DNA of 64,000 nucleotides from Escherichia sp. E1V33 (GTDB lineage Bacteria; Pseudomonadota; Gammaproteobacteria; Enterobacterales; Enterobacteriaceae). Positions 10,332 to 20,315 of the stretch are shown here, piece by piece (the first letter of the stretch is position 1; the number at the start of each line of letters is the position of its first letter). Below the pieces are notes generated by a model. The model was not told the origin of the DNA and did not search any database. It saw only the letters and a list, made by a program, of their open reading frames with translations. The stretch covers positions 1 to 64,000 of the forward strand of contig NZ_RHJI01000013.1 in the NCBI RefSeq assembly GCF_004211955.1, given 5' to 3'. The position numbers and the translations under genes are program-made.

Positions 10332-10579
10332 ATAGAGCGAGGACGCTAACAGGAACGATGACTCAGGATGAGGGTCAGGAGCGCCAGGAGGCGAAGACAG
10401 AGGATTGTCAGGAAGACAAACGTCCGGAGACGTCACTAAAGGGAAATGGAATCAACACGGAATGTTCCGGCTAATGGAAAAACAGGGTGTGTTGGCGGCC
10501 TGCAAGGATTGTAAGACCCGTTAAGGGTTGTGAGTCAGGGAAAAAGGCGACAGAGTAATCTGTCGCCTTTTTTCTTTGC
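10332..10579 (+). ncRNA. csrC: CsrC regulatory RNA
   Basis: CsrC sequesters the RNA-binding regulator CsrA. Many GGA motifs occur in stem-loops (AGGACG, AGGAAC, AGGATG, AGGAGC, AGGAGG, AGGATT, CGGAGACG), the signature of CsrA-titrating RNAs. It ends in the terminator GGCGACAG-AGTAAT-CTGTCGCC plus T run. Sequence and position between engB and yihI match E. coli csrC. The preceding 270 bp (10062-10331) are AT-rich promoter DNA without genes, where UvrY control would be expected; I could not identify a clear UvrY site. Confidence 0.94.
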
Positions 10580-10642
10580 TTGCTTTCTGTTAGATTCCGC
10601 CGCAAATCTATACTAAATAAAACGGCTAAAAGACGAATTGAT

Positions 10643-11152
10643 ATGAAACCATCATCTTCAAACTCACGCAGCAAAGGTCATGCAAAAGCGCGTCGTAAAA
10701 CCCGCGAAGAGCTGAATCAGGAAGCTCGTGATCGCAAGCGCCAGAAAAAACGCCGTGGTCATGCACCTGGCAGCCGCGCAGCGGGCGGTAGCGCTACCTC
10801 GGGTAGCAAAGGCCAGAATGCACCGAAAGATCCACGTATTGGCAGTAAAACCCCTATTCCATTGGGCGTGACTGAAAAAGTCACCAAACAGCACAAACCG
10901 AAGAGTGAGAAACCTATGCTTTCACCGCAGGCGGAGTTGGAGTTACTGGAGACGGATGAGCGTCTGGATGCGCTGCTGGAACGTCTGGAAGCAGGCGAAA
11001 CCCTGAGTGCCGAAGAGCAATCTTGGGTGGATGCCAAGCTGGATCGTATTGATGAGCTGATGCAGAAACTCGGCCTCTCTTATGACGACGACGAAGAAGA
11101 GGAAGAAGACGAGAAGCAAGAAGACATGATGCGTCTGCTGCGAGGCAACTAA
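10643..11152 (+). CDS. yihI: Der GTPase-activating protein YihI
   Basis: YihI stimulates the GTPase activity of Der (EngA) and so modulates 50S assembly. It has 169 residues. The N-terminal third is very basic and low-complexity ([18 protein letters not shown]). The central part is an alpha-helical domain rich in Leu and Glu, and the C-terminus is very acidic ([10 protein letters not shown]). The start ATG 10643 matches the family; an in-frame ATG at 10580 lies inside the CsrC terminator region. A small in-frame ORF and then hemN follow. Confidence 0.95.
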   Translation: MKPSSSNSRSKGHAKARRKTREELNQEARDRKRQKKRRGHAPGSRAAGGSATSGSKGQNAPKDPRIGSKTPIPLGVTEKVTKQHKPKSEKPMLSPQAELELLETDERLDALLERLEAGETLSAEEQSWVDAKLDRIDELMQKLGLSYDDDEEEEEDEKQEDMMRLLRGN

Positions 11153-11164
11153 CGGATTGCCGAC

Positions 11165-11338
11165 GTGGGCCTTCCCGTTCTGCTGATAACCCTTCCGGTT
11201 ATATGTTATCTGGTGTGGTTATTCGTTAAACTACAGCGGTTGTCGCGGCGACAAAAGTGGCTGCGCAACCGGCTGATGACCCGAAACGGGCATCCGTCGG
11301 TACGCCGTAGCCGCCAGAGACGCCATCGGAAGGAGTGA
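11165..11338 (+). CDS. Candidate small membrane protein between yihI and hemN
   Basis: A GTG-initiated reading frame of 57 codons runs from just after the yihI stop to TGA 11336-11338, two bases before the hemN ATG. The translation starts with one strongly hydrophobic helix (LLITLPVICYLVWLFV), followed by a basic tail with many Arg residues (RRSRQRRHRKE). That is the layout of a small inner-membrane protein with a cytoplasmic tail. It fills the whole yihI-hemN gap and lies in the same frame as yihI. The ribosome binding site is weak (GGAT). I do not recognise a named gene. The hemN ribosome binding site AAGGAG lies inside its last codons, so translation could be coupled. Confidence 0.4.
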   Translation: MGLPVLLITLPVICYLVWLFVKLQRLSRRQKWLRNRLMTRNGHPSVRRSRQRRHRKE

Positions 11339-11340
11339 GC

Positions 11341-12714
11341 ATGTCTGTACAGCAAATCGACTGGGACCTGGCCCTGATCCAGAAATATAACTATTCCGGG
11401 CCACGATACACCTCGTACCCGACCGCGCTGGAGTTTTCAGAAGACTTCGGCGAACAGGCGTTTCTACAAGCCGTGGCACGCTACCCTGAGCGGCCGCTAT
11501 CTCTCTACGTACATATCCCGTTCTGCCACAAACTTTGCTATTTCTGTGGTTGCAATAAGATAGTGACTCGTCAGCAGCACAAGGCCGATCAGTATCTGGA
11601 CGTGCTTGAGCAAGAAATCGTTCATCGTGCGCCACTATTTGCCGGACGCAAGGTGAGCCAATTGCACTGGGGCGGCGGTACGCCAACGTACCTGAACAAA
11701 ACGCAAATTAGCCGCCTGATGAAGCTGCTACGCGAAAACTTCCAGTTCAATGCCGATGCGGAAATCTCGATCGAAGTCGATCCGCGTGAAATCGAACTGG
11801 ATGTACTGGATCATTTACGCGCGGAAGGTTTTAACCGCCTGAGTATGGGCGTGCAGGACTTCAACAAAGAAGTGCAACGTCTGGTTAACCGCGAGCAGGA
11901 TGAAGAGTTTATCTTTGCGCTGCTTAACCATGCGCGTGAGATTGGCTTTACCTCCACCAACATCGACCTGATTTACGGCCTGCCGAAACAGACGCCGGAA
12001 AGTTTCGCCTTTACCCTGAAACGTGTGGCGGAGCTGAACCCTGACCGTCTGAGTGTCTTTAACTACGCGCATCTGCCGACCATTTTTGCTGCTCAGCGCA
12101 AAATCAAAGATGCTGACCTGCCGAGTCCACAGCAAAAACTGGATATCTTGCAGGAAACCATCGCTTTCCTGACGCAATCGGGCTATCAGTTTATCGGTAT
12201 GGATCACTTTGCTCGCCCGGATGACGAGCTGGCGGTGGCCCAGCGTGAAGGCGTGCTTCATCGTAACTTCCAGGGCTACACCACTCAGGGCGATACCGAT
12301 TTGCTGGGGATGGGCGTTTCCGCCATCAGCATGATTGGCGACTGTTACGCGCAGAACCAGAAAGAGTTAAAGCATTACTATCAGCAGGTGGATGAACAAG
12401 GCAATGCGCTGTGGCGTGGTATTGCGCTAACGCGTGATGACTGTATTCGCCGCGATGTGATTAAGTCGCTAATCTGCAATTTCCGTCTGGATTACGCCCC
12501 CGTAGAACAACAGTGGGATTTGCACTTCGCTGACTATTTTGCGGAAGATCTCAAGCTGCTGGCCCCATTAGCAAAAGATGGGCTGGTGGATGTCAATGAG
12601 AAGGGGATTCAGGTAACGGCGAAAGGTCGCTTGCTGATCCGCAACATTTGCATGTGCTTTGATACTTATCTGCGCCAGAAAGCGCGAATGCAGCAGTTCT
12701 CACGGGTGATTTAA
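11341..12714 (+). CDS. hemN: Oxygen-independent coproporphyrinogen III dehydrogenase
   Basis: HemN is a radical SAM enzyme that decarboxylates two propionate side chains of coproporphyrinogen III to vinyl groups in anaerobic heme synthesis. The radical SAM cluster motif is C62-x3-C66-x2-C69, followed by C71, in HIPFCHKLCYFCGC. A GGGTP motif (WGGGTPTYL) follows. A HemN C-terminal domain occupies the last third. The length of 457 residues is standard. ATG 11341 is chosen over GTG 11335, with AAGGAG just upstream. Confidence 0.97.
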   Translation: MSVQQIDWDLALIQKYNYSGPRYTSYPTALEFSEDFGEQAFLQAVARYPERPLSLYVHIPFCHKLCYFCGCNKIVTRQQHKADQYLDVLEQEIVHRAPLFAGRKVSQLHWGGGTPTYLNKTQISRLMKLLRENFQFNADAEISIEVDPREIELDVLDHLRAEGFNRLSMGVQDFNKEVQRLVNREQDEEFIFALLNHAREIGFTSTNIDLIYGLPKQTPESFAFTLKRVAELNPDRLSVFNYAHLPTIFAAQRKIKDADLPSPQQKLDILQETIAFLTQSGYQFIGMDHFARPDDELAVAQREGVLHRNFQGYTTQGDTDLLGMGVSAISMIGDCYAQNQKELKHYYQQVDEQGNALWRGIALTRDDCIRRDVIKSLICNFRLDYAPVEQQWDLHFADYFAEDLKLLAPLAKDGLVDVNEKGIQVTAKGRLLIRNICMCFDTYLRQKARMQQFSRVI

Positions 12715-12796
12715 ATTGTGAATGGCGCCATCAATGTGCTGAGAACAAGGTTGCCTGATGCGCTGGTCAACAAAACCTGTTGAAATTATTGCTTTT

Positions 12797-12875
<79 letters not shown>

Positions 12876-12907
12876 ACTTTCTCCGCATCCGGCATAAACA
12901 ACGAGCT

Positions 12908-13018
12908 TCAGCTAAACAGCCCAATCATTACGGCACACAACACGGCAGCAACGGCAGTTTGCGGCGTGTGGCTGTCAACTGCGCCACTTGATAGCAGATT
13001 AATTATTGATTCCAGCAT
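12908..13018 (-). CDS. yshB: Small protein YshB
   Basis: A 36-codon gene encodes MLESIINLLSSGAVDSHTPQ, then a hydrophobic C-terminal helix ending AAVLCAVMIGLFS. It matches the E. coli/Salmonella small protein YshB almost exactly as I remember it. The C-terminal half is a probable single transmembrane segment. A GGGAG ribosome binding site lies upstream of ATG at 13018. It sits downstream of glnG on the same strand, the conserved place of yshB. Confidence 0.88.
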   Translation of the reverse strand: MLESIINLLSSGAVDSHTPQTAVAAVLCAVMIGLFS

Positions 13019-13131
13019 AATGACACTCCCCCCGTTTTTCGGGCATGATCATACTGAACTTACCGGAACAGTAAAGCGCAAAATAACAGCAATTTGCGCT
13101 CAATAATCAATCTTTACACACAAGCCGTGAA

Positions 13132-14541
13132 TCACTCCATCCCCAGCTCTTTTAACTTACGCGTCAGGGTGTTACGGCCCCAGCCAAGTAGCCGCGCCGC
13201 TTCCTGTTTATGCCCCTGCGTATGTCGCAACGCGGTCGTCAGTAACGTCCGCTCCAGCTCTGGCTGCGCTTCGGAAAGCAGATTTTGATGACCGGAACGC
13301 AGCGCTCTGTCTGCCCACTGCGCAAGAAGCGTCGCCCAACTGTCCGGTTGCATTTGCGAAGTACTCTCCGCAACCGTTGATTCAAACAGTTCGCCGGGCA
13401 AATCCTGAATCAACACTTCCTGCCCGGCGGCCATCACGGTTAGCCAGCGGCAGGTGTTTTCCAGCTGGCGCACGTTGCCTGGCCACGCCAGACGCGTCAG
13501 AGCAGCTTCGGTTTCCGGATGCAGCAACTTCGCTTCTACGCCCAGTTCGCGCGCGGCAACCTGTAAAAAATGGCGCGCCAGACGGGGAATATCTTCCCGA
13601 CGCTCGCGCAGCGGCGGCAGATGAACGCGGATAACGTTCAGGCGGTGGAACAGATCCTCACGGAACTTACCTTCCTGCACCCGCTGTTCGAGATTCTGGT
13701 GAGTGGCAGCGATAATCCGCACATCCACTTTCACCGGCGCATAGCCGCCAACGCGGTAAAACTGACCGTCTGCCAGCACGCGCAGCAAACGCGTCTGCAC
13801 ATCCAGCGGCATATCGCCAATTTCATCAAGGAATAATGTGCCGCCATCGGCCTGTTCAAAACGCCCCTGACGAATGGTATTCGCGCCGGTAAACGCGCCT
13901 TTCTCGTGACCGAACAGTTCTGATTCGATCAAATCTTTCGGGATAGCCGCCATATTGAGCGCGATAAATGGCGCTTTGGCTCGCGGACTGTGGCGATGCA
14001 GGGCATGAGCGACCAGTTCTTTACCAGTGCCGGACTCGCCGTTAATCAGCACGCTAATAGAAGAACGCGAAAGCCGACCGATAATGCGGAACACGTCCTG
14101 CATGGCTGGCGCTTCGCCGATGATATCGGTCGTTGGGCCGTTAAGCTGAACATTACGCGGCTGCTGCTGTTCCTGGTAATGACTGATGGCGCGCTCAACC
14201 AGCGCCACGGCTTCGTCGATATCAAACGGTTTGGGCAGATAATCAAACGCCCCTTGTTGATAGGCGCTGACGGCAGCATCCAGATCGGAATGTGCGGTCA
14301 TAATGATGACCGGAAGCATCGGATGGCGCTGTTTAATCTGCTTGAGCAGCGCCAGGCCGTCCATGCCCGGCATACGGATATCTGAAAGCAGCACATCCGG
14401 CGTTTTGCTCGCCAGTGCCTCCAGTACCTCCGCGCCGTTCTCAAATGTCGTACAGGTTAAACCTGCCCCAGCGAGCGCACGTTCAAGCACCCAACGGATG
14501 GAACTATCGTCATCGACTACCCAGACTATCCCTCGTTGCAT
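13132..14541 (-). CDS. glnG: Nitrogen regulator NtrC (NRI)
   Basis: NtrC is the response regulator that activates sigma-54 promoters under nitrogen limitation and is phosphorylated by GlnL. The receiver domain spans about residues 1-120, with phospho-acceptor D54 in LLSDIRMPG. The AAA+ sigma-54 interaction domain spans about 140-380, with Walker A GESGTGKE and the sigma-54 contact loop GAFTGA. A Fis-type HTH lies at the C-terminus. The length of 469 residues fits the start [12 protein letters not shown] at 14541. It is the last gene of the glnALG operon and starts 11 nt after glnL. Confidence 0.98.
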   Translation of the reverse strand: MQRGIVWVVDDDSSIRWVLERALAGAGLTCTTFENGAEVLEALASKTPDVLLSDIRMPGMDGLALLKQIKQRHPMLPVIIMTAHSDLDAAVSAYQQGAFDYLPKPFDIDEAVALVERAISHYQEQQQPRNVQLNGPTTDIIGEAPAMQDVFRIIGRLSRSSISVLINGESGTGKELVAHALHRHSPRAKAPFIALNMAAIPKDLIESELFGHEKGAFTGANTIRQGRFEQADGGTLFLDEIGDMPLDVQTRLLRVLADGQFYRVGGYAPVKVDVRIIAATHQNLEQRVQEGKFREDLFHRLNVIRVHLPPLRERREDIPRLARHFLQVAARELGVEAKLLHPETEAALTRLAWPGNVRQLENTCRWLTVMAAGQEVLIQDLPGELFESTVAESTSQMQPDSWATLLAQWADRALRSGHQNLLSEAQPELERTLLTTALRHTQGHKQEAARLLGWGRNTLTRKLKELGME

Positions 14542-14552
14542 AAACGTCACCT

Positions 14553-15602
14553 TTATTTCCTGATAGGCAGGTAAACCGAGAACTCGGTATGACCTGGCCA
14601 ACTGGTAAATTCAATTTTGCCTGAATGCTGATCAATCAAATTACGGGCGATGGATAAGCCAAGCCCGGTGCCGCCTTCGCGGCCGCTGACCATCGGGTAA
14701 AACAGCGTATCCTGCAAATGAGGCGGAATGCCTGGCCCGTTATCTTCTACATCAATTCGCGCCGCCAGCCGATAGCGCTCGCCGTGTAAGGTCAGTTGAA
14801 ACGCGGTGCGGGTACGCAGAATGATTTCACCGCCTTCCGGCCCCAGCGCCTGTAGCGCATTGCGCACAATATTCAGCAAGACCTGTTCAATTTGATCCGG
14901 GTCGTGCGCCAGTTCCGGCAGACTGGGGTCGTAATCACGAATCAACCGCACGTTGTCCGGCAGTTCCATCGACACCAGCGTCACCACGCGTTCAGCCACT
15001 TTGTGAATACTTTCGGTAACGCGCGTACCGGGCAGCTGCGGCCCCAACAGACGGTCGACCAGATTTCGCAGCCGGTCCGCCTGTTCGATAATCACTTTGG
15101 TATATTCCAGCAGTGACGGGTCAGGTAACGCTTTGCTGAGCAGCTGCGCTGCGCCACGTAAACCGCCAAGCGGATTTTTAATCTCATGCGCCAGGCCGCG
15201 CACCAAATCACGGGCAGCAACCTGCTGGGCGTGCTGTAGCTGTTCCTGACTTAAGCGGCGCTGGTTATCCATCGGCGCCATCTCCAGCAGGATCATGCCG
15301 TCCGGCATACGCTGAGCCGTCACAGAAAGGATATGTGAGCGCCCGTCAATCACCAGCGTCACTTCGTTATCGGTAAAACCTTGCCCCGCCTCCAGACTTT
15401 CTTGCATCAGCTCGATATTTAATGAGAAGTAGCTCAACAGTTCCGGTAACGGTGTACCAAACAATTTGCGGGAGCTTTGGGCGAGCAGTTGTTGCGCGGC
15501 GGGGTTGGCGTAATGAATCGCCAGGTTGTCATCGATTAACAAAATACTGTTAATCAGCGAGTTGAGGATCTGCCCAGCATCGGGCTGCGTGCCTGTTGCC
15601 AT
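14553..15602 (-). CDS. glnL: Nitrogen regulation sensor histidine kinase NtrB (NRII)
   Basis: NtrB is a cytoplasmic kinase/phosphatase of NtrC, controlled by the PII protein. An N-terminal PAS domain spans about residues 10-110. The H-box [12 protein letters not shown] places the phosphorylated His at 139. The ATPase has the N box, a G1 box (DNGPGIP) and a G2 box (GTGLGLSI). The length of 349 residues is standard. It is the middle gene of glnALG and has its own NtrC-repressed promoter region upstream. Confidence 0.97.
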
Positions 15603-15623
15603 AAAGCAGTCTCCTGAACAGGT

Positions 15624-15640
15624 TGCACCATTTTAGTGCA
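15624..15640. promoter_or_regulatory. NtrC operator at the glnL promoter
   Basis: TGCACCATTTTAGTGCA is an NtrC-type dyad (consensus TGCACC-N5-GGTGCA). It lies about 22-38 bp upstream of the glnL start. In E. coli, NtrC bound here represses glnL transcription from within the operon. Confidence 0.82.
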
Positions 15641-15690
15641 TTATAGCTTTTTACGGATAAAAAGCGCGAAGCATCAGAGAATTGACGGAG

Positions 15691-15717
15691 AAAAAAGCCC
15701 ATGCAGAGATGGGCTGA
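15691..15717 (-). terminator. glnA 3' terminator
   Basis: Read on the minus strand, AGCCCATCTCTGCATGGGCT is followed by a T run, forming an intrinsic terminator about 60 nt past the glnA stop. A second GC-rich hairpin without a T run (CCCGGCG / CGCCGGG, 15739-15758) lies between. The glnA 3' end is reported to yield the processed small RNA GlnZ in E. coli and Salmonella; this stretch would be its 3' part. Confidence 0.82.
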
Positions 15718-15775
15718 AAGTTTCCACGGCAACTAAATCCCGGCGTTGTTGCGCCGGGTAGTACAACTTCAACTA

Positions 15776-17185
15776 TTAGACGCTGTAGTACAGCTCAAAC
15801 TCTACCGGATGCGGAGTCATACGCACGCGGTCATCTTCTTCGCGACGCAGAGCGATGTACGCATCGATCGCTTCATCAGTGAACACGCCACCGGCTTTCA
15901 GGAACTCGCGGTCCAGATCCAGTTCGTTCAGTGCTTCTTCCAGAGAGCCTGCAACCTGTGGGATCTCTTTCGCCTCTTCCGGCGGCAGGTCATACAGGTT
16001 TTTGTCCATAGCTTCACCCGGATGGATCTTGTTCTTGATACCATCAAGACCGGCCATCAGCAGGGCAGCAAAGCACAGGTACGGGTTAGCCGCCGGGTCC
16101 GGGAAACGCACTTCGATACGACGCGCTTTCGGAGAAGAAACCACTGGAATACGGATAGACGCAGAACGGTTACGCGCAGAGTAAGCCAGCATTACCGGTG
16201 CTTCGTAGCCCGGGACCAGACGCTTATAAGAGTTGGTGGTCGGGTTTGCCAGGGCGTTAATCGCTTTAGCGTGTTTGATTACGCCGCCAATGTAGTACAG
16301 CGCCTGCTCAGACAGACCTGCATATTTGTCACCCGCGAACAGGTTAACGCCGTTTTTAGACAGTGACATGTGGCAGTGCATACCGGAGCCGTTATCACCG
16401 AACATCGGTTTTGGCATAAAGGTCGCGGTTTTACCGAAGCGGTGCGCCACGTTGTGCACAACATATTTGTAGATCTGAATTTCGTCGGCTTTTTTGGTCA
16501 TGGTATTGAAGCGGGTTGCCACTTCGTTCTGACCAGCGGTTGCAACTTCGTGGTGATGGGCTTCAACAACCAGACCCATCTGTTCCATCACCAGACACAT
16601 TTCAGAACGAATATCCTGAGCAGAGTCTACCGGTGGAACCGGGAAGTAACCGCCTTTCACTGCCGGACGGTGACCTTTGTTACCACCTTCATATTGGGTG
16701 GAGGAGTTCCATGCGCCTTCAATATCGTCGATGGCAACGTGAGAACCGGAGATAGATGATCCGAAACGGATGTCATCGAACAGGAAGAATTCTGGTTCTG
16801 GCCCGAACAGTACGGTGTCGGCAATGCCAGTAGAACGCAGGTAATCTTCAGCGCGTTTCGCAATGGAGCGCGGGTCACGGTCATAGCCTTGCAAGGTGCC
16901 AGGTTCAAGGATGTCGCAACGGATAATCAGGGTAGAGTCGGCAAAGAACGGGTCAATCACTGCGGTGGATGCGTCTGGCATCAGCACCATGTCGGATTCG
17001 TTAATGCCTTTCCAGCCGCCAATCGAGGAGCCGTCAAACATTTTGCCTTCTTCGAAGAATTCAGCATTCACCTGATGAGCAGGGATAGTGACGTGCTGTT
17101 CTTTACCTTTAGTATCGGTGAAGCGCAAATCAACAAACTTCACTTCGTGCTCGTTCAGCATCGTCAGTACGTGTTCAGCGGACAT
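15776..17185 (-). CDS. glnA: Glutamine synthetase (type I, adenylylated)
   Basis: Glutamine synthetase joins ammonia to glutamate using ATP, forming a cytoplasmic dodecamer. The beta-grasp N-domain and catalytic domain are complete, with signatures [12 protein letters not shown] and [14 protein letters not shown]. The adenylylation Tyr sits in [10 protein letters not shown] near residue 398. The length of 469 residues is standard. It is the first gene of glnALG, with a sigma-54 promoter and NtrC enhancers upstream. Strong ribosome binding site GGAGAG. Confidence 0.98.
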
Positions 17186-17267
17186 ACTTTAACTCTCCTG
17201 GATTGGTCATTGTCGTCGTGGTAACGAAATCTGCAATTGTTTTGGCCGTGTCGCCGTAAAAAAGATT

Positions 17268-17285
17268 AAGCGAAATCTGTGCCAA
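17268..17285 (-). promoter_or_regulatory. Sigma-54 promoter glnAp2
   Basis: On the minus strand the sequence TTGGCACAGATTTCGCTT carries the GG of the -24 element (TTGGCAC) and the GC of the -12 element. It lies about 83 bp before the glnA start codon. The spacing to the two NtrC dyads upstream agrees with the known glnAp2 architecture. Confidence 0.88.
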
Positions 17286-17357
17286 CTTTTAAATTACCCC
17301 TAAAAGGCGTTATCATGCTTAACATCGTGCAAAAGGGCTGCACCATGATGTGAATGT

Positions 17358-17405
17358 TGCACCAATATAGTGCTCTAATGGAAACATTAAGCACCATATT
17401 GGTGC
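17358..17405. promoter_or_regulatory. Two NtrC enhancer sites upstream of glnA
   Basis: Two NtrC dyads occur 33 bp (three helical turns) apart. TGCACCAATATAGTGC is at 17358-17373 and GCACCATATTGGTGC is at 17391-17405. They centre roughly 105 and 138 bp upstream of the expected glnAp2 transcription start, the classic enhancer arrangement. They may also serve the bipA promoter on the other strand, whose start codon is about 150 bp away. Confidence 0.88.
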
Positions 17406-17557
17406 AATGACCTTTGGATAACCCTTTTTATGCTCCGTGAAAGCGATCACAAAGGGACTCTGCAATACTTGTTTGCGGAGGATGTTTGTGATCCTGTTTT
17501 GTAGTGCGATTAATCCGTGTACAATAACGCGCTATTTCTAATGCCTGAGGCAAAGTT

Positions 17558-19381
17558 GTGATCGAAAAATTGCGTAATATCGCCATCATCGCGCACGTAG
17601 ACCATGGTAAAACCACCCTGGTAGACAAGCTGCTCCAACAATCCGGTACGTTCGACTCTCGTGCCGAAACCCAAGAGCGCGTGATGGACTCCAACGATTT
17701 GGAGAAAGAGCGTGGGATTACCATCCTCGCGAAAAACACCGCTATCAAATGGAATGATTACCGTATCAATATCGTTGATACCCCGGGGCACGCCGACTTC
17801 GGTGGTGAAGTTGAACGTGTAATGTCCATGGTAGACTCAGTGCTGCTGGTGGTTGACGCATTTGACGGCCCGATGCCGCAAACGCGCTTCGTAACCAAAA
17901 AAGCGTTTGCTTACGGCCTGAAGCCGATTGTTGTCATCAACAAAGTTGACCGCCCTGGCGCGCGTCCTGATTGGGTTGTGGATCAGGTATTCGATCTGTT
18001 CGTTAACCTCGACGCGACCGACGAGCAGCTGGACTTCCCGATCGTTTACGCTTCTGCGCTGAACGGTATCGCGGGTCTGGACCACGAAGATATGGCGGAA
18101 GACATGACTCCGCTGTACCAGGCGATTGTTGACCACGTTCCTGCGCCGGACGTTGACCTTGACGGTCCGTTCCAGATGCAGATTTCTCAGCTCGATTACA
18201 ACAGCTATGTTGGCGTTATCGGCATTGGCCGCATCAAGCGCGGTAAAGTGAAGCCGAACCAGCAGGTCACTATCATCGATAGCGAAGGCAAAACCCGCAA
18301 CGCGAAAGTCGGTAAAGTGCTGGGCCACCTCGGTCTGGAACGTATCGAAACCGATCTGGCGGAAGCTGGCGATATCGTAGCGATCACGGGCCTGGGCGAA
18401 CTGAACATTTCTGACACCGTTTGCGACACGCAAAACGTTGAAGCGCTGCCGGCACTCTCCGTTGATGAGCCGACCGTTTCTATGTTCTTCTGCGTTAACA
18501 CCTCGCCGTTCTGCGGTAAAGAAGGTAAGTTCGTAACGTCTCGTCAGATCCTGGATCGTCTGAACAAAGAACTGGTACACAACGTTGCGCTGCGCGTAGA
18601 AGAAACCGAAGACGCCGATGCGTTCCGCGTTTCTGGTCGTGGCGAACTGCACCTGTCTGTTCTGATCGAAAACATGCGTCGTGAAGGTTTCGAACTGGCG
18701 GTATCCCGTCCGAAAGTTATCTTCCGTGAAATCGACGGTCGTAAACAAGAGCCGTATGAAAACGTGACTCTGGACGTTGAAGAACAGCATCAGGGTTCTG
18801 TAATGCAGGCGCTGGGCGAACGTAAAGGCGACCTGAAAAACATGAATCCAGACGGTAAAGGCCGCGTACGTCTCGACTACGTGATCCCAAGCCGTGGTCT
18901 GATTGGCTTCCGTTCTGAGTTCATGACCATGACTTCCGGTACGGGTCTGCTGTACTCCACCTTCAGCCACTACGACGACGTACGTCCGGGTGAAGTGGGT
19001 CAGCGTCAGAACGGCGTACTGATCTCTAACGGTCAGGGTAAAGCGGTAGCGTTCGCGCTGTTCGGTCTGCAGGATCGCGGTAAGCTGTTCCTCGGTCACG
19101 GTGCAGAAGTTTACGAAGGTCAGATTATCGGTATTCACAGCCGCTCTAACGACCTGACTGTAAACTGCCTGACCGGTAAGAAACTGACCAACATGCGTGC
19201 TTCCGGTACTGACGAAGCCGTTGTTCTGGTTCCGCCTATCCGCATGACTCTGGAACAAGCTCTGGAGTTCATCGATGATGACGAACTGGTAGAAGTGACT
19301 CCAACCTCTATCCGTATTCGTAAACGTCACCTGACGGAAAACGATCGTCGTCGCGCCAACCGCGCACCGAAAGACGATTAA
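17558..19381 (+). CDS. bipA: Ribosome-associated translational GTPase BipA (TypA)
   Basis: BipA is an EF-G/LepA-like GTPase that binds the ribosome and helps 50S assembly and stress or cold adaptation. The G domain has G1 [15 protein letters not shown]2 RGITI, G3 DTPGHADF and G4 [12 protein letters not shown]. Domains II, III, V and the BipA-specific C-terminal domain follow. The length of 607 residues is the usual one. The start is GTG at 17558. Codon usage is strongly biased towards translation-optimal codons. It is divergent from glnA and has its own terminator. Confidence 0.97.
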   Translation: MIEKLRNIAIIAHVDHGKTTLVDKLLQQSGTFDSRAETQERVMDSNDLEKERGITILAKNTAIKWNDYRINIVDTPGHADFGGEVERVMSMVDSVLLVVDAFDGPMPQTRFVTKKAFAYGLKPIVVINKVDRPGARPDWVVDQVFDLFVNLDATDEQLDFPIVYASALNGIAGLDHEDMAEDMTPLYQAIVDHVPAPDVDLDGPFQMQISQLDYNSYVGVIGIGRIKRGKVKPNQQVTIIDSEGKTRNAKVGKVLGHLGLERIETDLAEAGDIVAITGLGELNISDTVCDTQNVEALPALSVDEPTVSMFFCVNTSPFCGKEGKFVTSRQILDRLNKELVHNVALRVEETEDADAFRVSGRGELHLSVLIENMRREGFELAVSRPKVIFREIDGRKQEPYENVTLDVEEQHQGSVMQALGERKGDLKNMNPDGKGRVRLDYVIPSRGLIGFRSEFMTMTSGTGLLYSTFSHYDDVRPGEVGQRQNGVLISNGQGKAVAFALFGLQDRGKLFLGHGAEVYEGQIIGIHSRSNDLTVNCLTGKKLTNMRASGTDEAVVLVPPIRMTLEQALEFIDDDELVEVTPTSIRIRKRHLTENDRRRANRAPKDD

Positions 19382-19400
19382 TTTCGCTTTTCAGTCATGA

Positions 19401-19430
19401 AAAACCTGCCAGCGATGGCAGGTTTTTTTT
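19401..19430 (+). terminator. bipA terminator
   Basis: AACCTGCC-AGCGAT-GGCAGGTT followed by a run of T residues, about 20 nt after the bipA stop. Confidence 0.93.
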
Positions 19431-19597
19431 CGCCTGCCGTAAGTCCTCACCAATGCGAGTATCTCCCTTATAAGTCTGTGATTACGTCAATAGAGAGCTT
19501 TGTCACAATTATCTGCAAAGTCATACGCCGTTAATTGCTTTCTTTTTTGGCGTAAGCGTAAGATGCCACATCTGGTTTAAACCAAAAGGATTAAACA

Positions 19598-20308
19598 ATG
19601 ACGGGAAATCAATCCACCGTAGAAAATGCAAAAGAGAGATTGGATCGGTGGTTAAAAGATGGCATCACCACGCCGGGTGGAAAACTCCCTTCAGAAAGAG
19701 AGCTGGGAGAGCTGCTGGGCATTAAACGTATGACGTTGCGCCAGGCGTTGTTGAACCTCGAGGCAGAATCCAAAATCTTCCGTAAGGATCGTAAAGGGTG
19801 GTTCGTGACCCAGCCGCGATTTAATTACAGTCCGGAGCTGTCAGCGAGCTTTCAGCGGGCCGCAATTGAGCAAGGGCGGGAACCTTCCTGGGGCTTTACT
19901 GAGAAAAGCCGTACCAGCGATATTCCCGAGACGCTCGCGCCACTGATTGCAGTGACGCCATCAACTGAACTCTATCGCATCACCGGCTGGGGGGCGCTGG
20001 AAGGACATAAAGTTTTCTATCACGAAACATATATTAATCCTGAAGTTGCTCCGGGTTTTATTGAACAACTTGAAAACCACTCTTTTTCTGCAGTCTGGGA
20101 AAAGTGCTACCAAAAAGAGACGGTAGTAAAAAAATTGATTTTCAAACCCGTCAGAATGCCGGGCGATATCAGCAAGTATCTTGGCGGTTCTGCGGGTATG
20201 CCAGCGATCTTAATTGAAAAGCATCGCGCCGACCAGCAAGGCAATATTGTCCAGATAGATATTGAATATTGGCGATTTGAGGCCGTAGACCTCATCATTA
20301 ATCTGTAG
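19598..20308 (+). CDS. yihL: GntR-family transcriptional regulator YihL
   Basis: YihL has an N-terminal winged HTH of the GntR family (about residues 10-75), with LPSERELGELLGIKRMTLRQ as the recognition segment. A C-terminal UTRA ligand-binding domain (about 90-235) is of the HutC type. The length of 236 residues matches E. coli YihL. It is the first gene of yihLMN, with a 7-nt gap to yihM, so it probably controls uptake and metabolism of an unidentified sugar or sugar phosphate. The 216-bp gap before it holds only the bipA terminator and AT-rich promoter DNA. Confidence 0.93.
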   Translation: MTGNQSTVENAKERLDRWLKDGITTPGGKLPSERELGELLGIKRMTLRQALLNLEAESKIFRKDRKGWFVTQPRFNYSPELSASFQRAAIEQGREPSWGFTEKSRTSDIPETLAPLIAVTPSTELYRITGWGALEGHKVFYHETYINPEVAPGFIEQLENHSFSAVWEKCYQKETVVKKLIFKPVRMPGDISKYLGGSAGMPAILIEKHRADQQGNIVQIDIEYWRFEAVDLIINL

Positions 20309-20315
20309 GTGTTTT

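Noticed and set aside
17837-19330. 497-codon open frame on the minus strand opposite bipA
   Set aside because: It lies wholly inside bipA. Strong codon bias in a highly expressed gene leaves the antisense frame open; no ribosome binding site or protein family is evident.
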